64,000 bases of DNA from Sindora glabra (GCA_020226215.1 CM035233.1:14961701-15025700), one strand, 5' to 3'. Counted from the first letter of the stretch, positions 1 through 12,480 are shown. A program made the numbers and translations. Notes: a model not told the origin generated them from the sequence alone.

Positions 1-1846
1 GAAAATAATTGTATGATCAATTCTTTATGCAACACTTATCATACAATTTATGATACTTAAATATCAATTTATATTAATCATACAATAATAATAATTTCAT
101 GTTATCTAACTCTTAACCCTTTTTTTATCTATTTACAAATGTATAAGATATTATCCACTATATTTCTTAAATTATATACCATAATAGTGACCTACATGAT
201 GTAATGTTAAATTCATTTAATTTATTATATATCACTATAAACCAAATGACCAATTAAACTCATAAGAATACATCATGATTATTTACATATTATACTTTAA
301 ATTGTTAAGAGATAGTGAACGTGTGTAACATAGATGATAAACTCCTTAAGAATTACATATAAACTTGCAACAAATCCACTTTAGAAATTTCCTTCTTATG
401 GTTAGGTCTTTTAAGGAATCTCAATTGTAATTATCTTAAAATTACATCCTACATCTTGCAATTCTTCTTTAGAAAGTAAATTGTATACAAGAAATAATAT
501 AATAAATTACATTCATGTGTATGCAAGTAAAAAAAAAAATCATTTACAAAATAGTAAATCATAACATAATAAATCCAAAGAGAAGGAGCACATTGATTTG
601 AAGTATATAAAATTATATATACAAATGCACTCCTTGTAGATTTACAACTTCCTATTGGATTACTTTCTTTATAAGGCTTATTTAGGAAAACCATAATATA
701 GAAATCACATAACAAGACAACATCAAAGAAATTAAATGGAATTGTGAAAGTAATATTTAGTAAAATCACAAAAGAGAGGCATCATTAAACTTCTTGTTAT
801 TAATATGCATCCAAAATTGAAAAAAACTAAATAAACAAAATGTATTAAAGATGAGAGAAGGAAATGTTGCACCACTTAATTTTGATGTTAACTTTTGTTG
901 CATCCTCAATGTAGAAGAGTCACTGATGATTTCAACTTATCATGATTTGAATAGATCACTTATGCAACTTGTTTTTGAACAAAATCTTTAAGTCTTTGTA
1001 AGTATATATTTTCACATAAGAGATGATTTGATCTTTGTATTTCAATAGTCTTCTTTGACACCCTTTGCAAGCATAAAGCTTCTTTTCAAATCAAAATTGT
1101 AATTACTAAATTATATCCACTAAAACACAAAGGACTACATAATTCAGTTCAATTCAAAGATTTATTAAATCATTTAAAAATAATATAAAAATTAAATATA
1201 AAAAAGTTCAATAAATTTAAAATTTAAACTTACCACTTGAATTTTCAATGAATTTTCATTTAAAATTCAAATGTATGTAAATTCTTTGTCCACCTAAATT
1301 CTATCTCTTGCCAAAAAATCCATGGTAATCATATATACTTAAATTTCTTCCTCCAATGTCTTTTACAAACACATTATCATTGAATTCTTTTTTTTTAAAT
1401 TCTTCCAAAAGATGTTGCCTTTGAAGTTTTCTCCATAATTTGAATTTTATTTTTGGAGAAGAATTACTATCTTAAATTATTAGCGGACATTCCAAAAATG
1501 GAGAAAAATACATGGATGGTAAAAATTGGAGGAAGGAAATGTTAGGCAAAGTGCTTCTAGAAAACTATCTTTAGGATAACAATTTCCCTATTCAATTGTA
1601 GATGACTTCATAGAAATTCTAGCCTTAGGATATAATGCCTAAATAAGATCAGAAAACTACAATTTTCATATTCTTATAGCCAAAATCAACCCAATATGAA
1701 TATAGGAGGAAGACACATTCTTCTTATCGTAAGAGGAGAGAATAATAACTCTCATGAAAAGCTATGTAAATAAACATAACTATTGAATGTTGAAAGGGCA
1801 CAAATCTTCATTTTAAAAGTCATAACTTTTCATATGAAAAATTATA
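1..1846. other. AT-rich DNA without a recognisable gene
   Basis: I see no gene, RNA or clear transposon terminus here. The longest open stretch (minus strand, 449-769) is phenylalanine, tyrosine and isoleucine rich, as expected from chance translation of AT-rich DNA, and shows no motif. Just before the copia-1 insertion, about 1815-1851, an imperfect hairpin is visible: AAAAGTCATAACTTTTCAT is followed by its near reverse complement. The region may be decayed transposon sequence, but I cannot assign it. Confidence 0.6.
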
Positions 1847-1851
1847 ACTTT

Positions 1852-2155
1852 TGTCATAAAATTAATAAACACTTGAGAAACAACTAAAGAAAGATATGAA
1901 AAAGATAAAGGAGAATTATAAGAAGGAGGAGAATATCTGATTCAACTATATTTAAAATGATTTATATAACTTATATTTATAGGAAAATTTGATCAAATAT
2001 TATAATTTCATAATGATGATTCATAAATAGAATTAAAATCTAATAATTAACTATAATAAGAACATAATGTCTGATCTAATAATTGACCATAATTGAAGTA
2101 TAATGTCTTATTTATACACATCTATATTTAATAAACTTAATAATTATTTATAACA
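1852..2155 (-). repeat. copia-1 3' LTR
   Basis: This 304-bp LTR aligns with 7496-7802 (for example ATAATTTCATAATGATGATT is found in both). On the minus strand it begins TGTTATAAATAATTATTAAG, directly after the polypurine tract. It ends at TG on the plus strand at 1852, next to the ACTTT target duplication. Confidence 0.85.
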
Positions 2156-2166
2156 CTCCCTTTTAG
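2156..2166 (-). promoter_or_regulatory. copia-1 polypurine tract
   Basis: On the minus strand the sequence reads CTAAAAGGGAG and is followed at once by the TG that starts the 3' LTR. This is the usual form and position of the plus-strand DNA primer of LTR retrotransposons, and it fixes both the orientation and the inner LTR boundary. Confidence 0.8.
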
Positions 2167-2279
2167 ATGTCCATATAAAGAAGTACCTAATTATAATATA
2201 CAATAGGATATTGCCTCATTAAAAATCTTGCCAGGAAAAACTAATGGGATAAAAACCATAGAGAAGGAAAAAGTGTATA

Positions 2280-4100
2280 ATGCATATTAACTTCCTTTTA
2301 TGATAACATCAATTAAAATCTTTAAATCGAAGAACTCCAATATTATGGACTAACTTTTCAAATATAGCAATTGAAAGTGCCTTAGTAAACAAATTTGCTA
2401 GATTATCACTTGAATGGATTTGTTGAATATTTATATCACTATTCTTTTAAAGATCATGAGTGAAAAAGAATTTTAGTAAAATATGTTTTGTTCTATCGCC
2501 TTTAATAAACCCTTCTTTTAATTAAACAATACATATAGAATTATCTTCATATAAGATAGTAAAGATTATTTTTTCAAAAGATAAACCACAAGTCTCTCAT
2601 ATGTGTTGAATCATAGATCTTAACCAAATGCATTCCTTGCCTCCCTCATGTATTGTTAGAATTTCTACATGATTAGATGATGTGGTTATTATAATTTGTT
2701 TTATATATCGCCATGAAATAGTTATACCTCCATATGTAAACAAATAGTTTGTTTATAATTAACCATTATAAGGATTAGATAGATTTCCTACATCTACATA
2801 ATTAATTAGCTCTAACTTAGGTACATTCATATAAAATGAACCCATATCCATTGTACCTATAAGATAATGAAGTACATGCTTAACTCCATTTAATGCCTTT
2901 ATATAGGTGAAGAATTATATCTTGCTAATAAATTAATGGTGAATGATATATTAGGTCATGTATGACTAGTAAGATATATTAGTGCTCTAATTGTACTAAA
3001 ATATGGTACTTTAGGACCAAGTAGTTTTTCATCTTTTTCTTGAGGTCTAAAGGAATCTTTGTTCATATTTAGTAACCTTACAATCATTGGGATGCACAAT
3101 AGATGTGATTTATCCATATAAAATCATTTCAGTACCTTTGCTATGTAAGCTTTTTTATGCATAAAAATTCTATTCTTTAAATGTTCAATTTAAAATACAA
3201 GGCAAAGATTTTTTCTTCTTAGGACCTTTATTTCAAATTCTTTTTTTTAAATAATTTATAACTTTTGAAAGCTCTTTACGAATTCTAATACATTTAAATC
3301 ATTGACATAAATAATTATAACAACAAACTCATTCCCAAATCCTTTTATAAAAACACATGGACAAATGGGGTCATTTTTGTATCCTTCCTTCAATAAATAT
3401 TCACTAAGGCAATTATATCACATGCATCTAGATTGTTTCAAACCATAAAAAGATTTGCTCAATTTGATTGAGTAATCTTTTCAAGAATTTGAATTATATG
3501 CTATGGGCGAATTAAAACCTTTAGTAAGTTTTATGTAAATATCATTATCAAGTGAGCCATATAAATAGGCTTTAACAACATCCATCAAATGCAAATCGAA
3601 TCCTTCATGTACTACCAGACTAATTAAATATCAGAAAGTAGTTGCATCCACCATAGGTAAGTATGTCTCTTTATGATCAATGCCTAGTCTTTGCAAAAAG
3701 CCTTAAGCAACAAGGCCTTATATCTTATAATTTGACCATTTTCATTTTGTTTTCACATAAAAATCCATTTATATTCAATTCACTTTACACCTTCTGGTGT
3801 ATGAATTATAGGTCTAAAAACTTCTCTCCTTGCAGGAGAATTTAATTTTAACTCAATTACATCTTTCCATTTTGATCAATCATCTCTTTATTTGCATTCC
3901 TTAACAGACTTTGGTTTGTGATCTTTATTATAATTTATTATATCACGTGCTACATTATATGCAATAACATCATCAATGTTGACATCATTTCAATTCCATT
4001 GTATTCCATTTATGACATAATTTATTGAGATCTCTCTATTTTCATTAATTTTAAGTACTTGAGTTTCTTTTAGAACTAAAATAATAATTTTGTCTAGGGA
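2280..4100 (-). pseudogene. copia-1 reverse transcriptase and RNase H remnant
   Basis: Read on the minus strand in several frames, this stretch gives the RVT_2 domain from about 3900 to 3000 and then copia RNase H down to about 2290. The catalytic box at 3298-3309 reads Tyr-Val-Asn-Asp where active enzymes have Tyr-Val-Asp-Asp, so one metal-binding aspartate is lost. RNase H text such as ECIWLRSMIQHI-like residues is recognisable near 2580-2650 (seen here as GMHLVKIYDSTHMRDL). Stops and frameshifts are frequent. It is a dead copy of the Pol C-terminal half; the short plus-strand frames over it are shadows. Confidence 0.85.
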
Positions 4101-4439
4101 CTTTTCTTGAGTCACCACGTCCATATCCTTGATTTGACCTGGTTCTTAGCTCTTTTTCTTTTTCCAGGATTCTTATCTTTGGAATTGATAGGACTATCAT
4201 GCTTCATGAATGCATTAGATTCATTTGTAATAGTACATTGTCCGATAAGGACATCAATTTTAATTGGAGTATTAGTAGCTAGTATATTTCATTTGGTCAC
4301 TTTTTTTTGTCATTGAATGCATCTGGCAATTTATTAGCTAAACCTTGCAAATAAATTATCTTTTGAACTTCTATTTTATATTATTTTGTACAAGGATCAA
4401 GATGAGATAATGATAATCTAACTAATTTCTTTTTCCACC

Positions 4440-5650
4440 TACTTATTCTTTCTTCTTAATGTTAGGAAAATTGATTCATCAAAATGACAATCAATAAATC
4501 TAACTGTGAATAAACCCCTATTGATGGTTTAAGATATCATATTATAAGTGGAGATTCATATCCAATATATATTCCTAATCTTTATTGAAAACCTATCTTA
4601 GTTCGTTATGGTGGAATAATTGGGACATATATTGCACATCCAAAAAACCTTTAAATATGAAATATTAGGTTCTTGACCAAAAGCTAATTATAAAGAGGAG
4701 GACTTATGATAGCTTATTGGTCTAATGTGAATTAATACTATAGCATGCAAAATTATATGTCCCTAAATAGAAATTAGAAGTTTTGATTTCATAACTAATG
4801 ATTTAATGATTTTGTAATTAATTTAAGACACTTAATAAATGATTTTATAAGATCATTTTGTGTATAAACATATGCTACAGAATGTTTAACATTAATTCTA
4901 ATAGACATATAATAGTCATTGAAAGATTAAGAAGCAAATTCACCAGAATTGTTAAGTTATATTTTCTTAATTGGATAATTAAGAAAAGGTGCTTGTAGTT
5001 GAATCAATTGAGCAAGTAATTTTACAAATGATAGATTGTGAAATGATAACAAAGACACATGTGACCATCTAGTTGATGCATCAATTAAAAAATATAAAAT
5101 ATCTCAATGGTCTACATGATGGGTGAATTAATCGTATGCATTTAAAAAATATAAGAGATTCACTCTTAATTTTTACCGATGATAGTTGAAGTAGCACATG
5201 AAAATTTTTTAGATTAGAGAATTTACTAGCTCTTTAATGGACACCCACATAAATTTTCAATCATTTTTTACATCATAATTAATCTAGGATGGCCCAATAG
5301 ATCATATCAAACAATAAACTTACCATAATTTGTAAACTTCTAGTTTATGATAACATGTGTTTCAATGGTACTAATATGTGTAAGTAATTTTTCAAGTATG
5401 CATTTGTTACGTGAGATTATACTAGTGATATAAGGATATTCAATATTTCCTTCATTTGTTGTCTCGATATGATATTCATTTTGATAGATATCCTTAAAAC
5501 TCAATAAATTTCTATAAAACTTAGTAGAATATAATGCTCTATCAATGTGTAATTTTCTTTCTCTAGGTAATAAAATATTAGCTCTTTTGGAGCCTTTAAT
5601 TAAATTTATAGTACCAAATATAGTATTAACTTTGGCTTCTTGCATTACTA
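4440..5650 (-). pseudogene. copia-1 pre-integrase and integrase remnant
   Basis: The open segment 5340-5645 (101 codons, minus strand) starts MQEAKVNTIFGTINLIKGS and continues through a NLLSFKDI-type motif into an HIETTNEGNIEY-type motif, typical of the region just before the zinc finger of this copia lineage. The integrase core follows down to about 4440, in pieces across frames; around 4560-4660 the C-terminal part of the core, with a GCAIYVPI-like motif, can be read. In the intact family this enzyme inserts the cDNA into the host chromosome. Frameshifts prevent a continuous product. Confidence 0.8.
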
Positions 5651-5889
5651 AATAAGAAAATATTTTTATCCTTGAGAATTGTATAAGTCATATAAATCTT
5701 CATTATTGACATTGTTGCTAACCAAAAGAACACTCATACTTCAAAATAGAAATATCAATAATCAATACAAGAAAATACTACTTAAAAAATGAAAGAATAC
5801 ATTTGAAAAGATAATAATATTAAAAGTAAATTCTTTATTTCTTTAGAAAATACACTAAAAGCAAAATATAAGAAATTTATTTTCGGACA

Positions 5890-6930
5890 TTTTTATCACC
5901 AATTAGGTGATCAATTTTTCCATCAGGATTAATAAAAAAATCAACAACATTCAAGTGAGTGAGCTCAATATATCCATGATTAGAGTCAGCTTCTTCACAT
6001 GTAAAATTTGTCTTTATATTTTTTTCTTTAACTGATTCTTGGTAAAGGTCAACAAATTGCTTTGGTACATGATGAATACATGACCAATGACTTTTGCCAC
6101 CCTAATGATATCATATGTTCTCAATATGTTTGTTATTTTGCTCATCTTTTTCTTTATTATTATTTTCTTCATTTTTCTACTTTTGTGGGAAGTTGAGTTC
6201 TTGGTATAAGAACTATAACCACAATTATGTGTATGACGATGACCATGTGCATGACCTCGGTCACGGATACTACTATGTCTATGGTTATGAGTTTATCCAT
6301 AAGTAAAATGATCATGTGTTGTTACATTTACTTTAGAGAATAGAACAAAGCTAGTCAGATGGGACTTATAATTTTTTATCAAAAGTTTATTATTTTATTT
6401 AGCCACAAGGAGACAAGAAATTAACTTGAAATATTTTTTGAAACCTTTTTCTTAATATTTTTGCTATAGGAGCAAATTAGATGAATGGAAAGTGAAGAAT
6501 ATTTTTTCTAACATATCTTTACTAACAATTTTTTCTATACATGATTTCAGTTGAGAACTAATTCTAAAAATTGCAAAGTTATACTCATTTGTAGCTTTAA
6601 AATCTTATAACCTTAAATGCATCCGCTTATAATGGGTTTTTGGAAGAATGATAGTTTTCTAGTGATCATATCTTTCTTTTAAACTATTTTAGAGAATAAG
6701 TAGGTCTTTCACCATAAAATACTCAATTTTTAATCTTTTATGGAGATGGTGATAAAGAAAAATTATAGCTTTGGCCTTATTTTGATTAGATGCTTGATTT
6801 TCTTCTTTGATAGTGTCTCCAAGACTATTTACATCTAAATAAATCTTAACATCTAATACCTAAGATAAATAATTCTTCCTCATAATGTCAAGAGCCACAA
6901 ATACAAGTTTTATGAGAGTTGACATTTTAG
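5890..6930 (-). pseudogene. copia-1 gag remnant
   Basis: Minus-strand translation from about 6927 begins MSTLIKLVFVALDI and continues through KAIIFLYHHLHKRLK-type text, the N-terminal gag (UBN2-like) region of plant copia elements. Further on, 6190-6300 encodes a His/Gly/Arg-rich stretch (RDRGHAHGHRH), matching the basic linker near the gag C-terminus. At least two in-frame stops are present. Gag would form the cytoplasmic particle that packages the RNA. The plus-strand open frame at 6115-6306 is only the complement of the His-rich stretch. Confidence 0.75.
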
Positions 6931-7495
6931 TACTACTATATAAATATAAAATAAGTTAGGTAACATCCAATGTTATAGAAATAAAATGATAACATTAGTA
7001 TGAAGATAATTACATTTGTAATTTATATACTCAATTTATAAAATATAGTTTAAATATATAGGATATGAACAAGTCAATAGCAAATCAGATATACATAGTT
7101 TATACCCAGTTCATGAAGAGTAGATGTTACAGGAAGGGGCAGAAAGGTAAACCATTAATCAAATTTAATGAAAGGAACTTGATGATGTAGATAATCATAA
7201 TCTTTGAATCCAACATTACAAAGGTAAGATGGATGCACAAAAAGTAGAAATTGATATCAAAGCATAAGTGTAAAAATAAGGCTCATATAACTAAGAAAAT
7301 AAAAGAATTGAACCAATTTAGTTTTTTGCTATGAGAATAAGGATATCAAATTATTCAAATAGAACAAAAGAAAGGGGGATCATAAAACCTAATAATTCTA
7401 ATAGAAAAATAAGATCTTAAGAAAGCAATCATACCTTTAAAATGAAATAACAAAAACTTGGAAAAGAAAACTTAGGAAACCAATCATGTTGATGA
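6931..7495 (-). other. copia-1 untranslated leader
   Basis: This is the stretch between the 5' LTR and gag of copia-1. I see no coding motif. A primer-binding site of the usual initiator-methionine tRNA form is not clear beside the LTR at 7496, so it has probably decayed. Confidence 0.5.
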
Positions 7496-7802
7496 TGTAT
7501 TATGAAATTAATAAACATTTAAGAAATAACTAAAGAAAGATATGAAAGAGATAAAGGAGAATTATGAGAATGAGGAGAATATCTAATTCAACTATATTTG
7601 GAATAATTTATACAACCCATATTTATAGGACAAATTAATCAAATATTACAATTTCATAATGATGATTCATTAATAGAATTAAAACTTAATAATTGACCAT
7701 AATAAGAATATTAAGTTTGATCTAATAATTGATCATAATTGGAAATATAACATTTGACCTATGGACTTCCACATGTGATAAACTTAGTAGTTATTCATAA
7801 TA
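7496..7802 (-). repeat. copia-1 5' LTR
   Basis: This 307-bp LTR is the partner of 1852-2155. It is followed outside by the target duplication ACTTT (7803-7807). The outer terminal dinucleotide has decayed from CA to TA. That boundary is preferred because the next five bases exactly match the left flank. Confidence 0.8.
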
Positions 7803-7807
7803 ACTTT

Positions 7808-8394
7808 ACATTTCAAAAGGCACATCCTTTATTAACATTTTTAAATAATAATTTATTATTTTATTAGATAATACAATAAATTACAACATATATGATATTG
7901 TTATGTATGGAAGATTTGCTTTATATGATTTTTCCCCATTTTAGAGCATGCCAATGCATAGGAGTTTGCTATAGGAATAGAGGTGTTTGATATGTATATA
8001 TGATTTTGTTGTGTGTGCAATATTTAATGTATATGATTTTGAATATATAGTGTATACGGGTTTGCTATTAGGAATGATTTTCCATATTGTTGAATATGAT
8101 TTTTGTATGCATATACTTACATTTTTATAAATACATAGAAGCTTTTACTTTTAGTATACATTGCATTTATATTAGTTTTGCATAAGATTAAGATTTTTTT
8201 TTTAAAATTTAGTCACTCTTAAATTTGTTAAATTAATTTCATGTACTAAATCATAGAACTTATATGCTCCTATAGACCCAAAATGGTAGGCATAATGGTG
8301 TTAAGGGGGTGGTAAAATCATCCCAAAAAAGCTTTTATTAATCATACGATTTTGCATTTGGTTAGAATAATGAATTGCTTTATTGGCACTGCAA
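7808..8394. other. unassigned AT-rich DNA
   Basis: No gene is seen. Between about 7900 and 8110, short imperfect repeats of the kind TATATGATTTT and GGTTTGCTAT recur, suggesting a decayed local repeat. Nothing else is assignable. Confidence 0.5.
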
Positions 8395-8745
8395 TTGAAG
8401 AAGCCCCTATTGATCAATAAATTATCTTGAGGAACTCTCTGTGGATTACGAATATGATTGAAGAAGCTTATATCGATTGAGATTGAAGTTGCTATAGAAC
8501 ATGTTTAGTTGGAAGAATAGTTAAAGAAGCCCTTGTTAATTAGGATTGATATGAATGTAGCACGTGTTGCATTAAAGGAGCAATAAAAGAATCCCTTGCT
8601 GAATAGGGTTGTAGCTGAAGCGATACGCATTAGTTTGAAGTAGGAACTGAAGAAGCCCTAACTAACCAGAAAGATAGTTGATAAGAGGAGTTGGATCACC
8701 TAAGTTGGAGGAGTGACAAAATTGAAGAAATTTTTGTTGATCACG
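8395..8745 (+). repeat. ~63-bp degenerate tandem repeat with coding-like periodicity
   Basis: Five to six diverged units begin near 8395, 8457, 8521, 8583, 8645 and 8713. Each opens with a version of ATTGAAGAAGCCC. Most spacings are 62-64 bp, close to 21 codons. In the plus strand the unit starts translate as Ile/Thr/Lys-Glu-Glu-Ala/Ser-Pro/Leu followed by Ile/Val-Asp/Asn. Stop codons interrupt most units. It could be a worn piece of a gene encoding a 21-residue repeat protein, or a minisatellite that only appears coding. I do not recognise the family. Confidence 0.6.
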
Positions 8746-9691
8746 ATTTGTATTTTTTTATAAAATTATAAATAAGTTATAAATTGAAATATGTAATTAC
8801 AAAATTAAAATTGTATATCTAGTTCATTTTATTTTTATAGTAATTTTATTAAACATATTTATTTATATATTTTAATTTTTTAGAGTTTTTCCACTCAAAA
8901 TATCATTCGAAAATTCAGATAACCAATTCCCCGCAGCTTGGGAACAATGAATTTTCAAAGAATAAAAAAATAAAAAATTGCAAAAGTTTTGTACCAAGAG
9001 GCGTTGGAAAAAATTCTCACATGAGTTGTCTTGATGACTATGAGATTGTGGTAAAAGCCACAAAAAGCTTATTTAACAATGAAAACTAATTATTTCCTAG
9101 AGCATAGGTTGTGAGAAAAATGATATTTCCAAATAGCGCCTTATAGTTAGAAAAAAAAAAAAGAGATTTGTTACAATATTTGGTACAATATTGATATAAA
9201 TATAGTTACAGCATGGCAAATAGGAAATAAGATAAATTTATTGGACATAAGAAGGTCATGCTTGAGCCTTCATCGCCATTAGTAAAAAATGGATTTAAAA
9301 AAAATTATAATATAAATATTAAGAGCAGAAATAACATGCAAGTGCTGTGTTTGACACCCACGACATATGGTTCACGTTTTTTAGAGTCATATTTTAGTAG
9401 TTAATGATCTTTTCACAATTAATAGCCGATAGATTTGGTCATTCTATATATGAAAGGCATTCGAATTTGGAATAAAATAAGCAATATATAAAATTGTGGG
9501 CAAATTACTTCAAAAACTCTTGAATTTATATTCGTTATTTAGTTTATGCACACATCATGTCAATAATGATGCTCCTAGTATTCATAAGCAAAAAACAAAA
9601 ATATCCTAAAATATTAACTTATCTGGTACCCACTATCCTTCATATGAGATATCAGATTTATTAAACTTGGGAGAAAATCATTCTTGCTTTA
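8746..9691. other. unassigned DNA
   Basis: No gene, RNA or transposon end is recognised. The 63-codon minus-strand open frame at 8872-9063 has no recognisable motif and normal AT-rich composition, so it is treated as chance. Confidence 0.5.
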
Positions 9692-9709
9692 ACTATATAT
9701 ATCTATCTA

Positions 9710-9759
<50 letters not shown>
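9692..9759. repeat. TA/TATC microsatellite
   Basis: The tract begins with TATC repeats (ATCTATCTATC) and passes into an uninterrupted TA dinucleotide run to 9759. It is a simple sequence repeat with no coding content. Confidence 0.95.
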
Positions 9760-9762
<3 letters not shown>

Positions 9763-10374
9763 ACTTACTATAATTATACAAGTGCACATGAATATGCTCT
9801 AAAATGACATAAACTTGTATCACGTCAACACATATTTAGAAGTTGATAAATGTCTATATGAATTAGTTCCTCTATACATCTAGCCATTAATCGTGTTGAA
9901 ATTATTGACTATAAAATTTCTGTATTCATTGTGGAGTTAAACAAGCATGACATTTGTTAACCAGTGTACCAGTGAGCATCTAATTGTGCTGAAAACACAG
10001 TATTTTCGAAAATATATGTATTTTTATTTATTTTTTTATCAAAAATTTGTAAAAAGATTGATAATTAATTAAAAAGAAATATATAAATTTTGAAAATGAT
10101 ATATTTCAATGCAATTAAATGTTCTTTAACCAATGTCATGACGGTACTGATTAACGTGATCCAACCATAATTAATTAGGAGGCCAAAAACTTTGATATTA
10201 TTTAAAATATAGGTGGAGAATTAGTTATCTAAAATTTTTAACATGTGGCCCACAAATATGAACAAACACAGTTAATTTTGTGGCTGCGTAGGATCAGCTT
10301 TTCTGTATGGAAGTCCTAACCTTAATTACTAGTTTTGTAGAAATCATATTTATAATTATACATTAAGAATAGTT
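9760..10374. other. unassigned DNA
   Basis: No gene or repeat structure is recognised in this AT-rich stretch. Confidence 0.5.
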
Positions 10375-10560
10375 GATCTAAATGGTTAGAAGTTCAATCT
10401 TTTTAAGTAAGGTTTTGGATTCAAGTTTAATGAATTGAAAAAACTATTGCTAAAAAAGTTTAACCCCATATTGAGTTTAGCCCAACTTGACTTTGGATTA
10501 ATTAGGATTCAATGAAGCTACCGAATACTAAGGATCCTTAGATAAAAATAAAAATTATAA
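10375..10560 (+). mobile_element. possible tRNA-derived SINE
   Basis: A tRNA-like pair of internal promoter boxes can be proposed. An A-box-like segment, GATCTAAATGGTTAGAAG, lies near 10373-10390, and a B-box-like GGATTCAAG lies near 10427. They are followed by a body containing GAAGCTACCGAATAC and an A-rich end near 10540-10560. This spacing and the A-rich tail suit a plant SINE. No target duplication was found, so the call is tentative; it could equally be part of another repeat. Confidence 0.3.
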
Positions 10561-10954
10561 ATTTACCAATATCAAGATATGTCTAATGGATGATAAATCT
10601 ACAACCTGATTAACTTTGTGTTTAGAAATGTTTGATGTCGAGAAAGCCTTCATGAGGATAACAAATTATTTAGAATATTAGCAAATGTATAACAAAATAT
10701 AAGCTAGAATGTACACAAACAAAGAACTATATTGACATCAAGCGTGTGTTTGAAAACATCATTTGAACATAGATTTATACTCAAAATTAGACTATGTTTA
10801 TTTAATTTGTTTGGGCAGAAAATTAAACCAAGAATTTTCTTTTTATTCCTTTCGACAGCAACTACCAAACTGAATACATTCAAGAATTATTCCTATATTG
10901 GTAAGATTTTGTGGGAGAAATATATCCAAAATTATCTTTATGTTTTGGAATATT

Positions 10955-10960
<6 letters not shown>
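10561..10960. other. unassigned DNA
   Basis: No gene is recognised. The 74-codon plus-strand frame at 10732-10956 shows no motif, begins in low-complexity DNA and is likely chance. Confidence 0.5.

Positions 10961-11038
<78 letters not shown>
10961..11038. repeat. TA microsatellite
   Basis: This is an almost pure TA dinucleotide run of about 36 repeats, with one G near 11033. It creates spurious minus-strand frames of alternating Tyr and Ile, which are not genes. Confidence 0.95.
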
Positions 11039-11039
<1 letters not shown>

Positions 11040-12363
11040 ACATCATTTAAGAATTTGATATATTGAATTTTTAACATCTTAAATAATGATATTCTTGAAA
11101 TTATATAAAATTTTTATATTTAGTGATAAAATTTTCAAACTATTAATTAAATTTAGTACTTAAAATAATAACTTATTTAAACATTATAAACTTATTACTT
11201 ATAAATTTTGCACTCAAAATCTAGTGTCGAATGTTTCAATATTTTAATCATATCCTAAGTTGAAAGTTTTAACTAACAAAGACTCATTTGAGATGGCTTT
11301 TAAAAATACTCTTTGATCATCATATTCTATTAACGACAAAATTTTAATGTCAACTGATATAATGTATTATATGATTTTAAGGTTCTTTAACTAGGTTTGT
11401 ATAAGAACACTATCGGTACGTTTAGGAGTTAAAAGCAAAAAAGAAGGAAAGACAACAAGAGATATGGAAGGCAATGGAGGAAGAAGAACAAATGATTTAA
11501 TTATTTCTTTCTTTTTTTTTTGTTTGAATGTTTGGAAAAAAAAGAAACCCGTCTATAAACTTCTAAATTGAAATATGAAATGATAAATGGCGAAGGGCAT
11601 TGGAGGACTTTAGACTAGAGGATCATAAGTTTCCATTTTTTTCCCATTTTAATCAAAAAATAAAAAGAAAGTTAGGACTTCAAGTATTAATGGTTTTTTA
11701 TTCTACTTCATCTAAATATAACATTGATGTTGATTAATGATTTTATTAAATAAATCTAAAGTAATTTAACCAAAGTCAATATGGTAGTTGGTGTTAAATA
11801 ATGGGGTATATATTCGAATTCTTGTATGTTGATGTTCATGCATAAGTAAGTAAATAGAAGTCTTTCTTAGAATCAAAATGCAATTTATTCAACGCATCAA
11901 AATTAGTTGTACTAAAATTTTGAAAATGAGTGTGAAATTATAATTAATTATTTATACTTAGTAATATTAAGATCATCAAATTGTGGATTTAAATTTCATT
12001 GAAATAAAGTTCACATTGAATTTAAATTTAATTTTATGTATGATATGGACCAAATTAATTGCACCTATTTTCAAGTTTAAATAAGTGGAGCTGGCTAGTT
12101 CAAATTATGCTGCATATAAATATATGAGAAATAACATTAAAACATAATATGTCCAACTTGATAGTTTTTTTTTTTCCCTGACAAAATTGAGTAGATATAA
12201 CATGAACCAAACAAAAAATGGAAGCATATCTCTTAAGCACGATACCAACTTTAACAAGAAGGTGAAATTAAGTTCTCCACATGAACCATTAAAGAAGATT
12301 GTTCTTTCTTATTCTCAATTGCATGAAACTCCAATGACCTAAGAAATATTTCTTAGATCATAC
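11039..12363. other. unassigned AT-rich DNA
   Basis: No gene, RNA or transposon terminus is recognised before the CACTA terminus at 12364. I compared it with the missing 3' part of CACTA B and saw no clear similarity. Confidence 0.5.
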
Positions 12364-12379
12364 CACTACTAGAAAATAG
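12364..12379 (+). repeat. CACTA A left terminal inverted repeat
   Basis: CACTACTAGAAAATAG matches the right terminus of CACTA A at 15 of 16 positions in inverted orientation. It is read as the outer left end of the element. Confidence 0.7.
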
Positions 12380-12480
12380 TGTTTTTCTTGTAGCAAATTG
12401 TGAAGAATATTAATTTACCATAGTTTTTTTTTGCAAAGTGTAGTAACCATGGAGAAAATATGTGGTTAAAAATTTCTATG

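Larger units (their letters stand above)
1852..7802 (-). mobile_element. Ty1/copia LTR retrotransposon (copia-1), complete but decayed
   Basis: The element is on the minus strand and about 5.95 kb long, a normal copia size. It is bounded by LTRs at 1852-2155 and 7496-7802 that align along their whole length. The outer flanks carry a perfect 5-bp target duplication, ACTTT, at 1847-1851 and 7803-7807. The minus-strand order is gag, pre-integrase zinc region, integrase, reverse transcriptase and RNase H, the Ty1/copia order. A polypurine tract lies directly next to the 3' LTR. The reading frames are broken by many stops, and the reverse transcriptase box has lost one catalytic aspartate, so it cannot move by itself. 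The protein text resembles the TNT1-94-like Pol proteins common in plant genomes (family knowledge). Confidence 0.9.

Noticed and set aside
449..769. 106-codon minus-strand frame
   Set aside because: Low-complexity aromatic and aliphatic composition expected from AT-rich DNA; no motif, promoter or homologous copy noticed.
4107..4316. Plus-strand 69-codon frame and similar frames at 3663-3845, 33506-33700 and 34573-34776
   Set aside because: They lie on the opposite strand of recognisable copia pol sequence and are shadows.
10843..11077. Minus-strand frames of alternating tyrosine and isoleucine
   Set aside because: They are translations of the TA microsatellite at 10961-11038 and have no other content.
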